A stretch of 64,000 nt of DNA from VRUE01 sp963697805 (lineage in GTDB: Bacteria > Actinomycetota > Thermoleophilia > Solirubrobacterales > 70-9), in NCBI GenBank assembly GCA_963697805.1, contig CAVOPB010000002.1, positions 372,001-436,000 on the forward strand. The letters are read 5' to 3'. The notes under the pieces were generated by a model. The model saw nothing but the letters and a program-made list of their open reading frames with translations. It did not search any database and was not told where the DNA came from. Both the position numbers and the translations under genes were made by a program. Numbering within the stretch: the stretch's first letter is position 1; each line of letters starts with the position of its first letter. This document shows positions 49,433 to 58,284 of the stretch, one piece after another.

Positions 49433-50199
49433 GGCAGGAAGATCGCGGCTTTCAGCTTGGCCGAGGCGTGCAGCCGGTAGCGGAGCATCACGGCGAGCGT
49501 CTTCAGCCCGTAGACGGTGCTCTGCCTCAGGTTCGTCGAGGAGGCCTCGGGGAAGTACTTGGTCTCGACCGGGATCTCCTTCACCCGCTGTTCGAAGACG
49601 ACCGACTGGGCGATGATCTGGGAGTCGAAGACGAAGTCGTTCGAGTTGCGCAGGAACGGCACCGTCTCGAGGAACCTGCGGCTGTAGGCGCGGTAGCCGG
49701 TGTGGAGCTCGGAGAAGTGTGTCCCGAGGACGTAGTTCTCGACCGTGGTGAGGAAGCGGTTGGCGGCGATCTTGTACTTGGGCATCCCGCCCGCGGCCGG
49801 CCCCCCGGGGCGGAGGAATCGGGAGCCGAGGGTCATGTCGGCTTCGCCGTTGACGATCGGCGCGACCATCGCCGGCAGCAGCTCGGGGTCGTACTGGCCG
49901 TCGGGGTGCAACATGACGACGACGTCGGCGCCCTGGCGCAGAGCCTCCATGTAGCAAGTCTTCTGGTTGCCGCCGTAGCCGACGTTGTGAGGGTGGGCGA
50001 TCACGTCGACGCCGAGCTCCTTGGCGACCGGGACGGTGTCATCGCGCGAGTGGTCGTCGACGAGGATCACCCGGTCGATCAGGTCGGGCGGGATCGAGCC
50101 CTGGGTCTCCACCAGCGTCTCGGCGGCGTTGTAGGCGGGCATCACGACGATGATCGTCGGGCTCTTCTTCTCCGAGGTTGCTGCGTCAAGCGTGCTCAT
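49429..50199 (-). CDS. GT2 family glycosyltransferase, polyprenyl-phosphate type
   Basis: 256 residues. IVVMPAYNAAETLVETQ starts the GT-A fold; ILVDDHSRDDT and VMLHPDGQYDPELL hold the nucleotide-sugar and metal-binding acidic residues; LHTGYRAYSRRFLETVPF follows. It resembles polyprenyl-phosphate glucose or mannose synthases lacking membrane domains. Both ends overlap neighbours by four bases, placing it in the middle of the tight operon. It may supply the donor for the two membrane transferases downstream. Confidence 0.87.
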   Translation of the reverse strand: MSTLDAATSEKKSPTIIVVMPAYNAAETLVETQGSIPPDLIDRVILVDDHSRDDTVPVAKELGVDVIAHPHNVGYGGNQKTCYMEALRQGADVVVMLHPDGQYDPELLPAMVAPIVNGEADMTLGSRFLRPGGPAAGGMPKYKIAANRFLTTVENYVLGTHFSELHTGYRAYSRRFLETVPFLRNSNDFVFDSQIIAQSVVFEQRVKEIPVETKYFPEASSTNLRQSTVYGLKTLAVMLRYRLHASAKLKAAIFLP

Positions 50200-51887
50200 C
50201 TGGTCACTCTGTCCGTGTCGTTCCTTGCCTGGGCGCCGTCCCGTGCTTCGCTCAGCAGCCCGGCGATCCGCTCAGCATATGTCGGCAGGTCGTGGCGCCT
50301 CCTCACGAGCTCACGCGCGCGCCGTGCCACCGCCTCGCGCTCCTGCGGCCCGGTGGCGAGCGCGCGGCCGAGACCCTCGGCGAGCGCGTTGACGTCCCGC
50401 GGGCTGCAGAGCCAGCCGGTCTCCCCGTCGTCGATCAGCTCGGGCAGGCCGTAGACGTCGGTCGCGAGGACCGGCAGCTCCCAGGCCATCGCCTCGAGCA
50501 CGGTGCGCGGCAGCGACTCGACGTCGGAGGCGCAGACCAGCAGGTCGGACATCCCGTACCAGTCGTGGATGTCGGGGGTGATCGGGATCAGGTGAATCCG
50601 TTCCCGCAGCCGTGAGGACTCGATGTACTCGCCGAGCAGCCGGGTCTCCTCGTCCTTGCGAGCGCCGACGATCGCCAGGTGGGCGCGGGGGTGATCATCG
50701 GCGACCGTCTCGAATGCCTGGGTGAGCGAGACCTGCGCCTTGCGTGGCTCGACGGTGCCGATGCAGACGACGAGATCGGCGTCGGCGGGGATCCCGGAAC
50801 GTTGCCTGACGGCGTCGCGGTCGAACTCCGCCCGCTCGGCGTCGATCACCGTCATGTCGAGGCCGTAGGGGATCGTCAGCAGCCGCCCTTCGGGCGCGTA
50901 CGGCTCGAACAGCTCGCGGGTCGCGTCGGCCTCGAAGACGAGCACGGCGGCGTCGCCGAGCGCCTCTTCGGCGCCCCGTCGGACCTGCGGGTCGAGGTCC
51001 TCCCAGATCAGCGCCGGGGGGAAGCTCTCGTGTATCGCCCAGAGAGCGGGTATGCCGAGCTGCTTCGCGACCTGCACCCCGGGGAACGTCGTCACCGTCG
51101 CGGTGTTGATCAGCATCGCCTCGAATCCCCGGCCCTCCGCCCAGGCGACGAGCTCTTCGACCCGGCCGGCGTGGGCACTTGGCCCCTCGGCGACGCCGAC
51201 GCTGGTGATGTGGGAGGCGATGCCGAGCTCGTCGAGGTCATCGCGCACGGGCCCGTCCATCGTGCTCAGCACGGTCGCGTCGACGAGGTTGCGGCTGGTC
51301 ATCTCGCGCAGCAGGTCGAGCAGGTAGAGCTGGGCTCCGCCGAGGGTCAGTTGATGGGTGAAGATGAGAGTCCGGACCGCGCCGGAGGGAGTTTTCGCCG
51401 CGGCCACCTGGGGCCGGTCCTCCTCAGCCTCCATCTGCTCCCGAGCCGGAACCACGCTCACCGTCGCCGAGATCTCATGGCGTTCCCCGCCGGGGCCGTG
51501 CGCGACGCAGCGGAGGAGGGCGTCGCCGTCGGGGCCCGGCCAGCTGCCGAGGTCGGCTTTCAGTTCGAAGCCGGCGAGGCCGGCGGTGGCGTCCAGGCGC
51601 CTCGCCAGGTCGACGCGTGCCACGCCCAGCCTGGCCAGCCCCAGCAGCTCCTCCCCGAGGTGGACCTCGACCCTCGTGCAGGGGCCCGTCGGAAAGGTCG
51701 CCCATCCCCTGATCCACTCGATCCCGCGAGGCAGGATTTCACCCCCGGCAGGGGCGTCGAGCCTGCCGTCCGGGATCGGCTCCGTCGGCAATAGGGGCAT
51801 GCCGTGCGTCGCGTCCGCCCGCCAGACCCGCCTCGTCGCACGAAGGCGCCAGCGGATCCCGCTGATCGCGTTGCCGAGGGCGCTCAA
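50196..51887 (-). CDS. GT4 family glycosyltransferase with N-terminal extension
   Basis: 563 residues. Residues about 25-155 form an extra domain that looks beta-rich and ends in an acidic linker. The GT-B enzyme begins RTLIFTHQLTLGGAQLYLLDLL. The GT4 C-terminal signature is LVCASDVESLPRTVLEAMAWELPVLATD, split here as DVESLPRTVLEAMAWELP with the paired glutamates, then GLPELIDDGETGW. It transfers an activated sugar with retention, probably to a growing surface glycan. It overlaps genes on each side by four bases. Confidence 0.87.
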   Translation of the reverse strand: MSALGNAISGIRWRLRATRRVWRADATHGMPLLPTEPIPDGRLDAPAGGEILPRGIEWIRGWATFPTGPCTRVEVHLGEELLGLARLGVARVDLARRLDATAGLAGFELKADLGSWPGPDGDALLRCVAHGPGGERHEISATVSVVPAREQMEAEEDRPQVAAAKTPSGAVRTLIFTHQLTLGGAQLYLLDLLREMTSRNLVDATVLSTMDGPVRDDLDELGIASHITSVGVAEGPSAHAGRVEELVAWAEGRGFEAMLINTATVTTFPGVQVAKQLGIPALWAIHESFPPALIWEDLDPQVRRGAEEALGDAAVLVFEADATRELFEPYAPEGRLLTIPYGLDMTVIDAERAEFDRDAVRQRSGIPADADLVVCIGTVEPRKAQVSLTQAFETVADDHPRAHLAIVGARKDEETRLLGEYIESSRLRERIHLIPITPDIHDWYGMSDLLVCASDVESLPRTVLEAMAWELPVLATDVYGLPELIDDGETGWLCSPRDVNALAEGLGRALATGPQEREAVARRARELVRRRHDLPTYAERIAGLLSEARDGAQARNDTDRVTR

Positions 51888-52864
51888 GCTGCCTGTCCGG
51901 TCTTGCTTGCCAGCCAGCCGTGGGTGCGGGCGATCCCCTCCCCCAACGAGAGTGGCTCGAAGCCCAGCAGCCTCCTCAGCCTCTCGATGTCGAGCACGAT
52001 CCTCTCGATTTCGAAGCCCCGCTCGGGCTGCGAGGAGACCCGGGCCGGCTTGCCGACCTGCCGCTCGACGAGGGCGACCAGCTCGGCGAGCGAGGTCCCG
52101 TCACCGGAGCCGACGTTGAGGACCTCGGGCGCGTCATCCCGACCCAGCAGTTCGACGATCACCCTCGCGACGTCTCCGGCGTAGACGTAGTCGCGCACCG
52201 CGGCGCCGTCGCCGTAGAGGACGATCTCCTCGCCGCGCTCGACATGGTCGAGGAAGGTGACAACGGCGCCCTGGCCCCGGTCGGGCAGCTGGTACTCGCC
52301 ATAGAGGGTCGAGCAGCGCAGGATTCGCGCCTTGAGCCCAGCCTCCTGACGCGCCCGGCCGATCGCCTCCTCACAGGCGAGATGCAGCTTTCCGTAGAGC
52401 GCGCGCGGATGGGTCGGTGCATTCTCGGGAACCGGTACCCAGTCGGGCTCCCCGTAGACGGTTCCTCCTGAGGAGATGTAGGTGAGGCCGACGTCCGGGA
52501 CCTCCTGCAGGGCGCCAAGCAGCGTCTGGACCGGCCCCAGGGTCAGCTCGGTGCTGAGCTCGGGGCTCTCCTCGGTCGCCGCCGGGAGCTTCCCCCCGGC
52601 GGCGTAGACGACCTCGGAGATCCCGTCGAGGGCCGCCACGAGGGTGTCGCGGTCGGCGGCGTCGCCGATCCGCAGGAACTCCGGCTCGATCGCGGTGGCG
52701 ACCTCCCGCAGGGGCTGCGATCGGGTCAGGACCGCGAAGCGGCGACCCCGGGCGGTGAGCTCGGCAGCAACGTGCGAGCCGATGAAGCCGCACCCGACCA
52801 CCAGCACCGAGCCCTGGGGCCGCCCCTGCGCATCGCGGCCGCTCACGGCAAGTCTTTCTGGCAC
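51884..52864 (-). CDS. NAD-dependent epimerase/dehydratase (extended SDR)
   Basis: 326 residues. VLVVGCGFIGSHVAAEL is the NAD-binding Rossmann start, TYISSGGTVYGEP holds the catalytic Ser region, and ALYGKLHLACEEA aligns with the YxxxK motif. In that alignment His stands where Lys is expected, an oddity for the family. It likely modifies a nucleotide sugar for the following transferases. It is the first gene of the minus-strand operon; GTG 52864 is 6 bases after TACCCT on the minus strand. Confidence 0.83.
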   Translation of the reverse strand: MPERLAVSGRDAQGRPQGSVLVVGCGFIGSHVAAELTARGRRFAVLTRSQPLREVATAIEPEFLRIGDAADRDTLVAALDGISEVVYAAGGKLPAATEESPELSTELTLGPVQTLLGALQEVPDVGLTYISSGGTVYGEPDWVPVPENAPTHPRALYGKLHLACEEAIGRARQEAGLKARILRCSTLYGEYQLPDRGQGAVVTFLDHVERGEEIVLYGDGAAVRDYVYAGDVARVIVELLGRDDAPEVLNVGSGDGTSLAELVALVERQVGKPARVSSQPERGFEIERIVLDIERLRRLLGFEPLSLGEGIARTHGWLASKTGQAA

Positions 52865-52870
52865 CAGGCG

Positions 52871-52908
52871 AGGGTACCGGTTTGCCCTGGCGAATCGCGC
52901 GATAGCTT
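52871..52908. promoter_or_regulatory. Divergent leaderless promoters of the two epimerase operons
   Basis: Minus strand: TACCCT (52876-52871) ends 6 bases before GTG 52864. Plus strand: TAGCTT (52903-52908) ends 9 bases before GTG 52918. The 26 bases between them must hold both upstream promoter parts. Confidence 0.45.
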
Positions 52909-52917
52909 GCCTGGATC

Positions 52918-54009
52918 GTGACGCGGATCCTGATCACCGGTGGGGCCGGTTTCGTCGGCTCGAATCTCGCCGTTTCACTTGCCTCGAGGCACCCTGAGTG
53001 GGAGATCCTCGTCCTCGACAACCTCTATCGCCGGGGCTCGGAATTGAACCTGCCGCGCCTCGAGGACGCGGGGGTCGAGTTCGTCCGCGGCGACGTCCGC
53101 GAGCCCGACGACCTCGACCGCCTGTCCGAGATCTCGGCCCTGATCGAGTGCTCGGCCGAGCCCTCGGTGATGAGCGGGACCGACGGCGACACCGCCTACC
53201 TCGTCCACACGAACCTGACCGGCGCCTACCACTGCCTCGAGCTCGCGCGGCGTGACGGCGCCTTCCTCGTCTTCCTCTCGACCAGCCGGGTCTACCCGGT
53301 CGAGCCGCAGCTCGCTCTCGCCAGGGTCGAGGCGGCGACGCGGTTCGAGCTCGCCGAGCGCCAGGAGGTTCCCGGGGCCTCGGCGGCGGGTATCAGCGAG
53401 GAGTTCCCGATGATCGGACACCGGACCCTCTACGGGGCGACCAAGCTCGCCGCCGAGCTGTTGATCGAGGAGTACCGGGCCGGCCAGGGCGTCCCGGCCG
53501 TGATCGACCGCTGCGGTGTGATCGCCGGGCCCTGGCAGATGGGCAAGGTCGACCAGGGCGTTTTCACCCATTGGCTCCTGGCGCACCATTTCCGGCGGCC
53601 GCTCACCTACATCGGGTTCGGCGGCGAGGGCAAGCAGGTCCGCGACCTGCTCCACGTCGAGGACCTCGTCGACCTCGTCGAGCGTCAGCTGCTCGACCCC
53701 GAGAGCTGGGACGGTCGCACCGTCAACGTCGGCGGCGGTCGCGATTGCAGCCTCTCGCTGCGCGAGACGACCGAGATCTGCCGCGAGCTGACCGGGAACG
53801 AGGTCCCGATCGAGCCGGTCGCCGAGACCCGCGAGGGGGATGTCCCCATCTACCTCTCCGATTGCGCGAAGATCTTCAGCCTGGACGAGTGGCGCCCGAG
53901 GCACAGCGCCGAGCAGGTGCTGTCCGATATCCATCAGTGGGTGGCGGCGGACGAGGAGCGGATAGCCGCCGCGCTCGAAATCGAATCCACGGCGGGGGAG
54001 AGGGAGTGA
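52918..54009 (+). CDS. NAD-dependent epimerase, CDP-paratose 2-epimerase-like
   Basis: 363 residues. ILITGGAGFVGSNLAVSLA is the NAD-binding motif, VFLSTSRVYPVEP the Ser/Thr site and TLYGATKLAAELL the intact YxxxK pair. Phrases such as ALIECSAEPSVMSG and FGGEGKQVRDLLHVEDLVDL are typical of CDP-paratose/CDP-tyvelose epimerase relatives. It probably acts on a CDP- or other nucleotide-activated deoxysugar. The following gene, of the same broad family, starts seven bases later. Confidence 0.85.
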   Translation: MTRILITGGAGFVGSNLAVSLASRHPEWEILVLDNLYRRGSELNLPRLEDAGVEFVRGDVREPDDLDRLSEISALIECSAEPSVMSGTDGDTAYLVHTNLTGAYHCLELARRDGAFLVFLSTSRVYPVEPQLALARVEAATRFELAERQEVPGASAAGISEEFPMIGHRTLYGATKLAAELLIEEYRAGQGVPAVIDRCGVIAGPWQMGKVDQGVFTHWLLAHHFRRPLTYIGFGGEGKQVRDLLHVEDLVDLVERQLLDPESWDGRTVNVGGGRDCSLSLRETTEICRELTGNEVPIEPVAETREGDVPIYLSDCAKIFSLDEWRPRHSAEQVLSDIHQWVAADEERIAAALEIESTAGERE

Positions 54010-54016
54010 AGCAGCG

Positions 54017-55090
54017 ATGCCGGTAGCGATCATCACGGGCTCTGGGGGCCTGATCGGGTCTGAGGCGGTCGGCCACTTCGTCGGTGAGGGCTACAATGTC
54101 GTCGGCATCGAGAACGACATGCGGGCAAGCTTCTTCGGCCCCGAGGCCTCGACCGCGCACGTCACCGAGCGGCTCATCGCCACCCACCCGGAGTTCCGCA
54201 GCGAGAGCGCCGACATCCGCGACCGCGACGCCGTCGACCGCGTCTTCGCCGCGCACGGCAAGGCGATCGAGCTCGTCATCCATACCGCCGCCCAGCCCTC
54301 ACACGACTGGGCCGCGAGCGACCCCCAGACCGACTTCGGCGTCAACGCCAACGGCACCCTCAACCTGCTCGAGGCGACCCGCGCCAACTGCCCCGAGGCG
54401 CCGTTCATCTTCTGCTCGACCAACAAGGTCTACGGCGACACCCCGAACCGACTGCCGCTCGAGTCGCTCGAGAAGCGCCTCGAGCTGCCCGAGTCCCACC
54501 GCTACCACCGCGGGATCGACACCACGATGTCGATCGACTCCTCGACCCACTCGCTGTTCGGCGTCTCGAAGGCGGCAGCCGACCTGCTGGTCCAGGAGTA
54601 CGGCCGCTACTTCGAGATGCCGACGGTCTGCTTCCGCGGCGGCTGCCTGACCGGCCCCCAGCACGCCGGCGCCAAGCTGCACGGATTCCTCGCCTACCTG
54701 ATGAAGTGCACCGTGACCGGGACGCCGTACACGGTCTTCGGCTACGAGGGCAAGCAGGTTCGCGACAACATCCACAGCGCTGACCTGATCGCCGCGTTCG
54801 CCGCCTTCCGCGCCGTTCCGCGCGCCGCCGCCGTCTACAACATCGGCGGCGGCCGCTTCAGCAACTGCTCGATGCTCGAGGCGATCGAGATCTGCGAGCA
54901 GGTCGCCGGCTGCGAGCTCAGCTGGGAGATGGGCGAGGAGCCCCGGATCGGCGATCACCGCTGGTGGATCTCCGACCTCGGCCCCTTCGAAGCGGACTAT
55001 CCGGGCTGGAAGCTCCGGTACGGGGTCGAGGACATCCTCGCCGAGATGTACGAGCAGAACGCCGAGCGCTGGACGGTGGCCGCGGCATGA
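54017..55090 (+). CDS. NAD-dependent epimerase, CDP-paratose 2-epimerase-like (second)
   Basis: 357 residues. AIITGSGGLIGSEAVGHF binds NAD; IFCSTNKVYGDTPNRLPL and SLFGVSKAAADLLVQEYGRYF are the catalytic-site blocks, the latter with Phe at the usual Tyr position, as also occurs in tyvelose-epimerase-like proteins. FGYEGKQVRDNIHSADLI matches its upstream neighbour. The pair may act as a two-step conversion or a heteromer making an unusual deoxysugar. It overlaps the next GT2 gene by four bases. Confidence 0.85.
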   Translation: MPVAIITGSGGLIGSEAVGHFVGEGYNVVGIENDMRASFFGPEASTAHVTERLIATHPEFRSESADIRDRDAVDRVFAAHGKAIELVIHTAAQPSHDWAASDPQTDFGVNANGTLNLLEATRANCPEAPFIFCSTNKVYGDTPNRLPLESLEKRLELPESHRYHRGIDTTMSIDSSTHSLFGVSKAAADLLVQEYGRYFEMPTVCFRGGCLTGPQHAGAKLHGFLAYLMKCTVTGTPYTVFGYEGKQVRDNIHSADLIAAFAAFRAVPRAAAVYNIGGGRFSNCSMLEAIEICEQVAGCELSWEMGEEPRIGDHRWWISDLGPFEADYPGWKLRYGVEDILAEMYEQNAERWTVAAA

Positions 55091-55857
55091 AGCTCTCGGT
55101 CGTGATCCCGGCCCAGAACGAGGAGGGCTCGGTCGCGACGACTGTCAACGGCATCGTCGCGGTGATGGAGCGGGAGAAGATCTCCTACGAGGTGCTGGTG
55201 ATCGACGACGGCAGCGAGGACCGCACCGCGGCCGCCGTCGAGGAGGTCGGCGCCGGCAACCCCCGGGTCAAGGTCCGACCCTCCCATTACGAAAAGGGCT
55301 TCGGGATGGCGATCAGGGCCGGCCTCGACCTTTTCGAGGGCGACGCCGTCGTGATCACGATGGCCGACGCCTCCGACGACCCCGAGGACATCGCCCGCTA
55401 CTACCGGCTGCTCGAGGAGGGCTGGGACTGCGCCTTCGGCTCGCGCTTCGCGCCGGGCGCCCAGGTCCACGACTATCCGCGCCTGAAGCTGACGATAAAC
55501 CGGCTCGCCAACTGGTTCATCCGGGTCCTCTTCCGCCACCGCTACAACGACACGACCAACGCCTTCAAGGCCTATCGCCGCGAGGTCATCGAGACGATCC
55601 AGCCGCTGCTCTCGAAGCACTTCAATCTCACCGTCGAGATGCCGCTGAAGGCGATCGTCAGGGGCCACAGCTACCACGTGATCCCGATCTCCTGGACCAA
55701 CCGGACCACCGGAGAGGCGAAGCTGGCGATGAAAGAGATGGGAAGCCGCTACCTGTTCATCGTCCTCTACGTCTGGCTCGAGCACACCCTCAGCCGCGGC
55801 GACTACCGGGTCGACGCGCCGAAGGCGCGCGAGCGCGACGAGGAGCTCTCGGCGTAG
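55087..55857 (+). CDS. GT2 family glycosyltransferase, DPM-like
   Basis: 256 residues. LSVVIPAQNEEGSVATTVNG starts the fold; VIDDGSEDRTAAAVEEV and ITMADASDDPEDIARYYRLL carry the acidic donor-site residues; DTTNAFKAYRREVIETI and the C-terminal TTGEAKLAMKEMGSRYLF follow. It resembles polyprenol-phosphate glycosyltransferases. The ATG overlaps the epimerase stop, so the product of the epimerases may be its donor sugar. A hairpin follows at 55920-55954. Confidence 0.88.
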   Translation: MKLSVVIPAQNEEGSVATTVNGIVAVMEREKISYEVLVIDDGSEDRTAAAVEEVGAGNPRVKVRPSHYEKGFGMAIRAGLDLFEGDAVVITMADASDDPEDIARYYRLLEEGWDCAFGSRFAPGAQVHDYPRLKLTINRLANWFIRVLFRHRYNDTTNAFKAYRREVIETIQPLLSKHFNLTVEMPLKAIVRGHSYHVIPISWTNRTTGEAKLAMKEMGSRYLFIVLYVWLEHTLSRGDYRVDAPKARERDEELSA

Positions 55858-55919
55858 AGGGATCGCGAAGATGACCATCTCGAAGGAGAGAGCGGTAATG
55901 CTCTGGCCCTCGGGCCTGA

Positions 55920-55954
55920 ATCAAGTTGACCGGCTATTTGGCGGTCAACTTGAT
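55920..55954. terminator. Bidirectional hairpin between convergent operons
   Basis: ATCAAGTTGACCG (55920-55932) and CGGTCAACTTGAT (55942-55954) are perfect 13-base inverted repeats with a GCTATTTGG loop. It lies between the GT2 and the opposing methyltransferase and has no long T-run. Confidence 0.65.
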
Positions 55955-55970
55955 CGGCTATCGGTGCGCC

Positions 55971-56618
55971 CTAGTCCTTGCGCCCGATCACCAGGAACTG
56001 CTTGCCCAGCATCCTCCAGGCGAGCGGCATCCGCAGATAGGTCCTGGTCAGGGCCGGCGACGGCGGCAGGATCCCGCGGAAGGAGTACGGCAAGTAACGG
56101 GGGATGATCCGGTCCGGCTCGAAGCCGGCGGCGTAGAGGTGCTCGGCGATCGCGACGTGGGTCAGGGCGACGTAGTGGTCGGCGCAGTCCCAGTACTCGC
56201 CCGCGCAGTAGCGGTAGTTGGGGCCCATGATCGCGATCCGGCCTCCGAGCTCCATCGCCCAGTTCATCTTTTCGAGGAAGGCCGCGATCCCCTCCTGATT
56301 CGGCAGGTGCTCGAGGAAGTTGGAGACGAAGATTCCATCGAAATGCGCCTGCGGCAGGTCGGCGTCCATGATCGGGGACGTGATCACCTTCGTGCCGGGC
56401 CTGTGGGCCGCCTCCGGGTAGCTCACCTCGTCCACCGCCCAGGTCTCCTTCGCCGGAACCGCGCCGATGAACTCGCCACGCCCGGCGGCGGGGTCGAGGA
56501 CCTTCTGCGGCTCGCCCATCAGCCCGTGGACGTGGGGGCTGATCTCGCGCCAGACCGAGATCCTGGCGTCCTGGTCGATGTCGCGGAAGCGGTACGAGTA
56601 GAGGCGCTCGTAGTTCAA
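55971..56618 (-). CDS. SAM-dependent class I methyltransferase
   Basis: 215 residues from TTG 56618. VLDPAAGRGEFIGAV is the SAM-binding glycine loop, and FDGIFVSNFLEHLPNQEG is the post-motif-II region of sugar or lipid methyltransferases. ELGGRIAIMGPNYRYC follows. The TTG overlaps the stop of the upstream GT2 (TTGA), the pattern used throughout this cluster; the longer frame runs inside the GT2 gene. It probably methylates a glycan residue or its precursor. Confidence 0.8.
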   Translation of the reverse strand: MNYERLYSYRFRDIDQDARISVWREISPHVHGLMGEPQKVLDPAAGRGEFIGAVPAKETWAVDEVSYPEAAHRPGTKVITSPIMDADLPQAHFDGIFVSNFLEHLPNQEGIAAFLEKMNWAMELGGRIAIMGPNYRYCAGEYWDCADHYVALTHVAIAEHLYAAGFEPDRIIPRYLPYSFRGILPPSPALTRTYLRMPLAWRMLGKQFLVIGRKD

Positions 56619-58279
56619 GTGGTCGTCGTTGCCTTTCCACGGGCCGGCCGGCGCGGGAAGCGGCGGATCGCCCATTTGATCTGGGAGCTGAGGCGCGGCG
56701 TACCGTACTTGAGGTTCGGGTTGGAGAAGGGGTCCGGGTCGATCAGCGGCCGCCAGCGCTCGATCAGCGTCTCCTTCTCCCAATCGGCGACCTCGGTCGA
56801 CCGGCTCGATGACTCGAAGTGGTAGAGCAGCGTGCCGGGGTCGTAGACGACGCGCAGCCCGAGCGAACGCAGCTTCAGGCAGTAGTCGATGTCGTTGTAG
56901 TTGACCGGGAAGACCGTGCTGAGGCCGCCGGCCTCCTCGAACGTCTCGCGCGGGGTCATCAGGCAGGCGCCGGTCACCGCGAGCAGATTCTGGGCGACGA
57001 GGACGCTGTTCGAGTAGCCGGCAAAGTCCCGCGAGAAGCCGTGGTAGGGATGCCCCGGCAGCCCCCCATTCTCGAACAGGACGCCGACGTGCTGGAGGCG
57101 GCCGTCCTCGACGATCAGGCGGCCTCCGACCGCGCCGATCCCGGGATGGGCCGAGTACATCACCATCCGCTCGAGCCAGTCGGGTGCGATCACCTCGATG
57201 TCGTCGTTGAGGAGCAGCAGCTGCTCGCCCTCGGCGCGCGCCGCTCCCTCGTTGATCTTCGCCGAGAAGCTGAACGGCCTGTCGTAGGGGACGATCCGCA
57301 GTCGGTCGCCGGCGATCTCGCGCAGCTGCTCGAGGACCTCGGGAGCGGTCGAGGTGTCGACGACGACGACGATCTCGTACTCGTCGTAGGTCGAGGTCTC
57401 GACGATGCTGCGGACGCAGTGGGTGACGAGGACGACCTCCTCAAATCGGACCTCGCGGCTGTTACCGGCGGTCGGGATGACGATGCTGACCGGAGGACGG
57501 CGCTCGAGCTCGGGGATGAGCTCGTAGACGCCGGGGTGATCGAGATCGCGCTCGACCCGGGCCGGCAGCCCGATCCGCTTGCAGTGCGCCTGCAGCGCCC
57601 GGGTCCCGGCTTCGAACGCCCACGGCTTCGCCTCTTCGCCGCCGCCCGCCGCCGAGGTCTTGAGCATCCGCCAGCTGTAGAGGACGCGGGGCACATGGGT
57701 GACCTTCCGCGCCCGCTCGGTGACCCGCAGGATCAGGTCCCAGTCCTGGGAGCCCTCGAACTCGGCGTCGAAACCGCCGACCTCCTCGACCAGGGCCCGG
57801 CGCAGGACGCTGAGGTGGCAGGTGTACATCTGGGTCCGGAACCGCTCCGGCGACCAGTCGGGCTTGAAGAACGGCCCCGAGTGGCGCCCCGCCTCGTCGA
57901 TCTTGTCTTCGTCGGTGTAGACGTAGTCGACCTCGGGATCGGCCCGCAGCGCCTCGTCGACCAGGCTCAGCGCTTCGGGGTGGAGCTCGTCGTCGTGGTC
58001 GAGGAGGACGATGAACTCGCCCGCCGCCATCTCCAGCGCGTCGTTGGAGGCGGCGACGATGCCGCCGTTCTGCTCACGGCGGGTGACGCGGATGCGATCG
58101 TCGCCGCGGGCCGCCTCGTCGAGGATCCCGCGCACCTGCGGGTCCTCGGAGCAGTCGTCGACGAGACAGAGCTCCCAGTCGCCGAAGCGCTGGCGCCGCG
58201 CCGACTTCAGCATTGCCCGCAGGACGGCGGCCGGCGTTTCGTAGACCGGTGTGACGATCGAGAAGCGGGGGGTGGGCAA
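56615..58279 (-). CDS. GT2 glycosyltransferase with two tandem GT-A domains
   Basis: 554 residues from TTG 58279. The first GT-A domain has FSIVTPVYETPAAVLRAMLK, CLVDDCSEDPQV and VLLDHDDELHPEAL. The second begins PPVSIVIPTAGNSREVRFEE and has LLNDDIEVIAPDWLERMV and NYNDIDYCLKLRSLGLRVVYD. Such double-domain enzymes build O-antigen-like chains. The start is uncertain: a 71-residue coiled-coil frame ends five bases upstream, and in relatives a similar coiled-coil is fused to the transferase, so a frameshift or translational coupling is possible. Confidence 0.83.
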   Translation of the reverse strand: MPTPRFSIVTPVYETPAAVLRAMLKSARRQRFGDWELCLVDDCSEDPQVRGILDEAARGDDRIRVTRREQNGGIVAASNDALEMAAGEFIVLLDHDDELHPEALSLVDEALRADPEVDYVYTDEDKIDEAGRHSGPFFKPDWSPERFRTQMYTCHLSVLRRALVEEVGGFDAEFEGSQDWDLILRVTERARKVTHVPRVLYSWRMLKTSAAGGGEEAKPWAFEAGTRALQAHCKRIGLPARVERDLDHPGVYELIPELERRPPVSIVIPTAGNSREVRFEEVVLVTHCVRSIVETSTYDEYEIVVVVDTSTAPEVLEQLREIAGDRLRIVPYDRPFSFSAKINEGAARAEGEQLLLLNDDIEVIAPDWLERMVMYSAHPGIGAVGGRLIVEDGRLQHVGVLFENGGLPGHPYHGFSRDFAGYSNSVLVAQNLLAVTGACLMTPRETFEEAGGLSTVFPVNYNDIDYCLKLRSLGLRVVYDPGTLLYHFESSSRSTEVADWEKETLIERWRPLIDPDPFSNPNLKYGTPRLSSQIKWAIRRFPRRPARGKATTTT

Positions 58280-58284
58280 GCCGC

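Noticed and set aside
55871..56107. Short plus-strand frame with an AAGGAGAGAG sequence after the GT2
   Set aside because: It runs through the hairpin and antisense to the methyltransferase gene, and its protein has no recognisable features.
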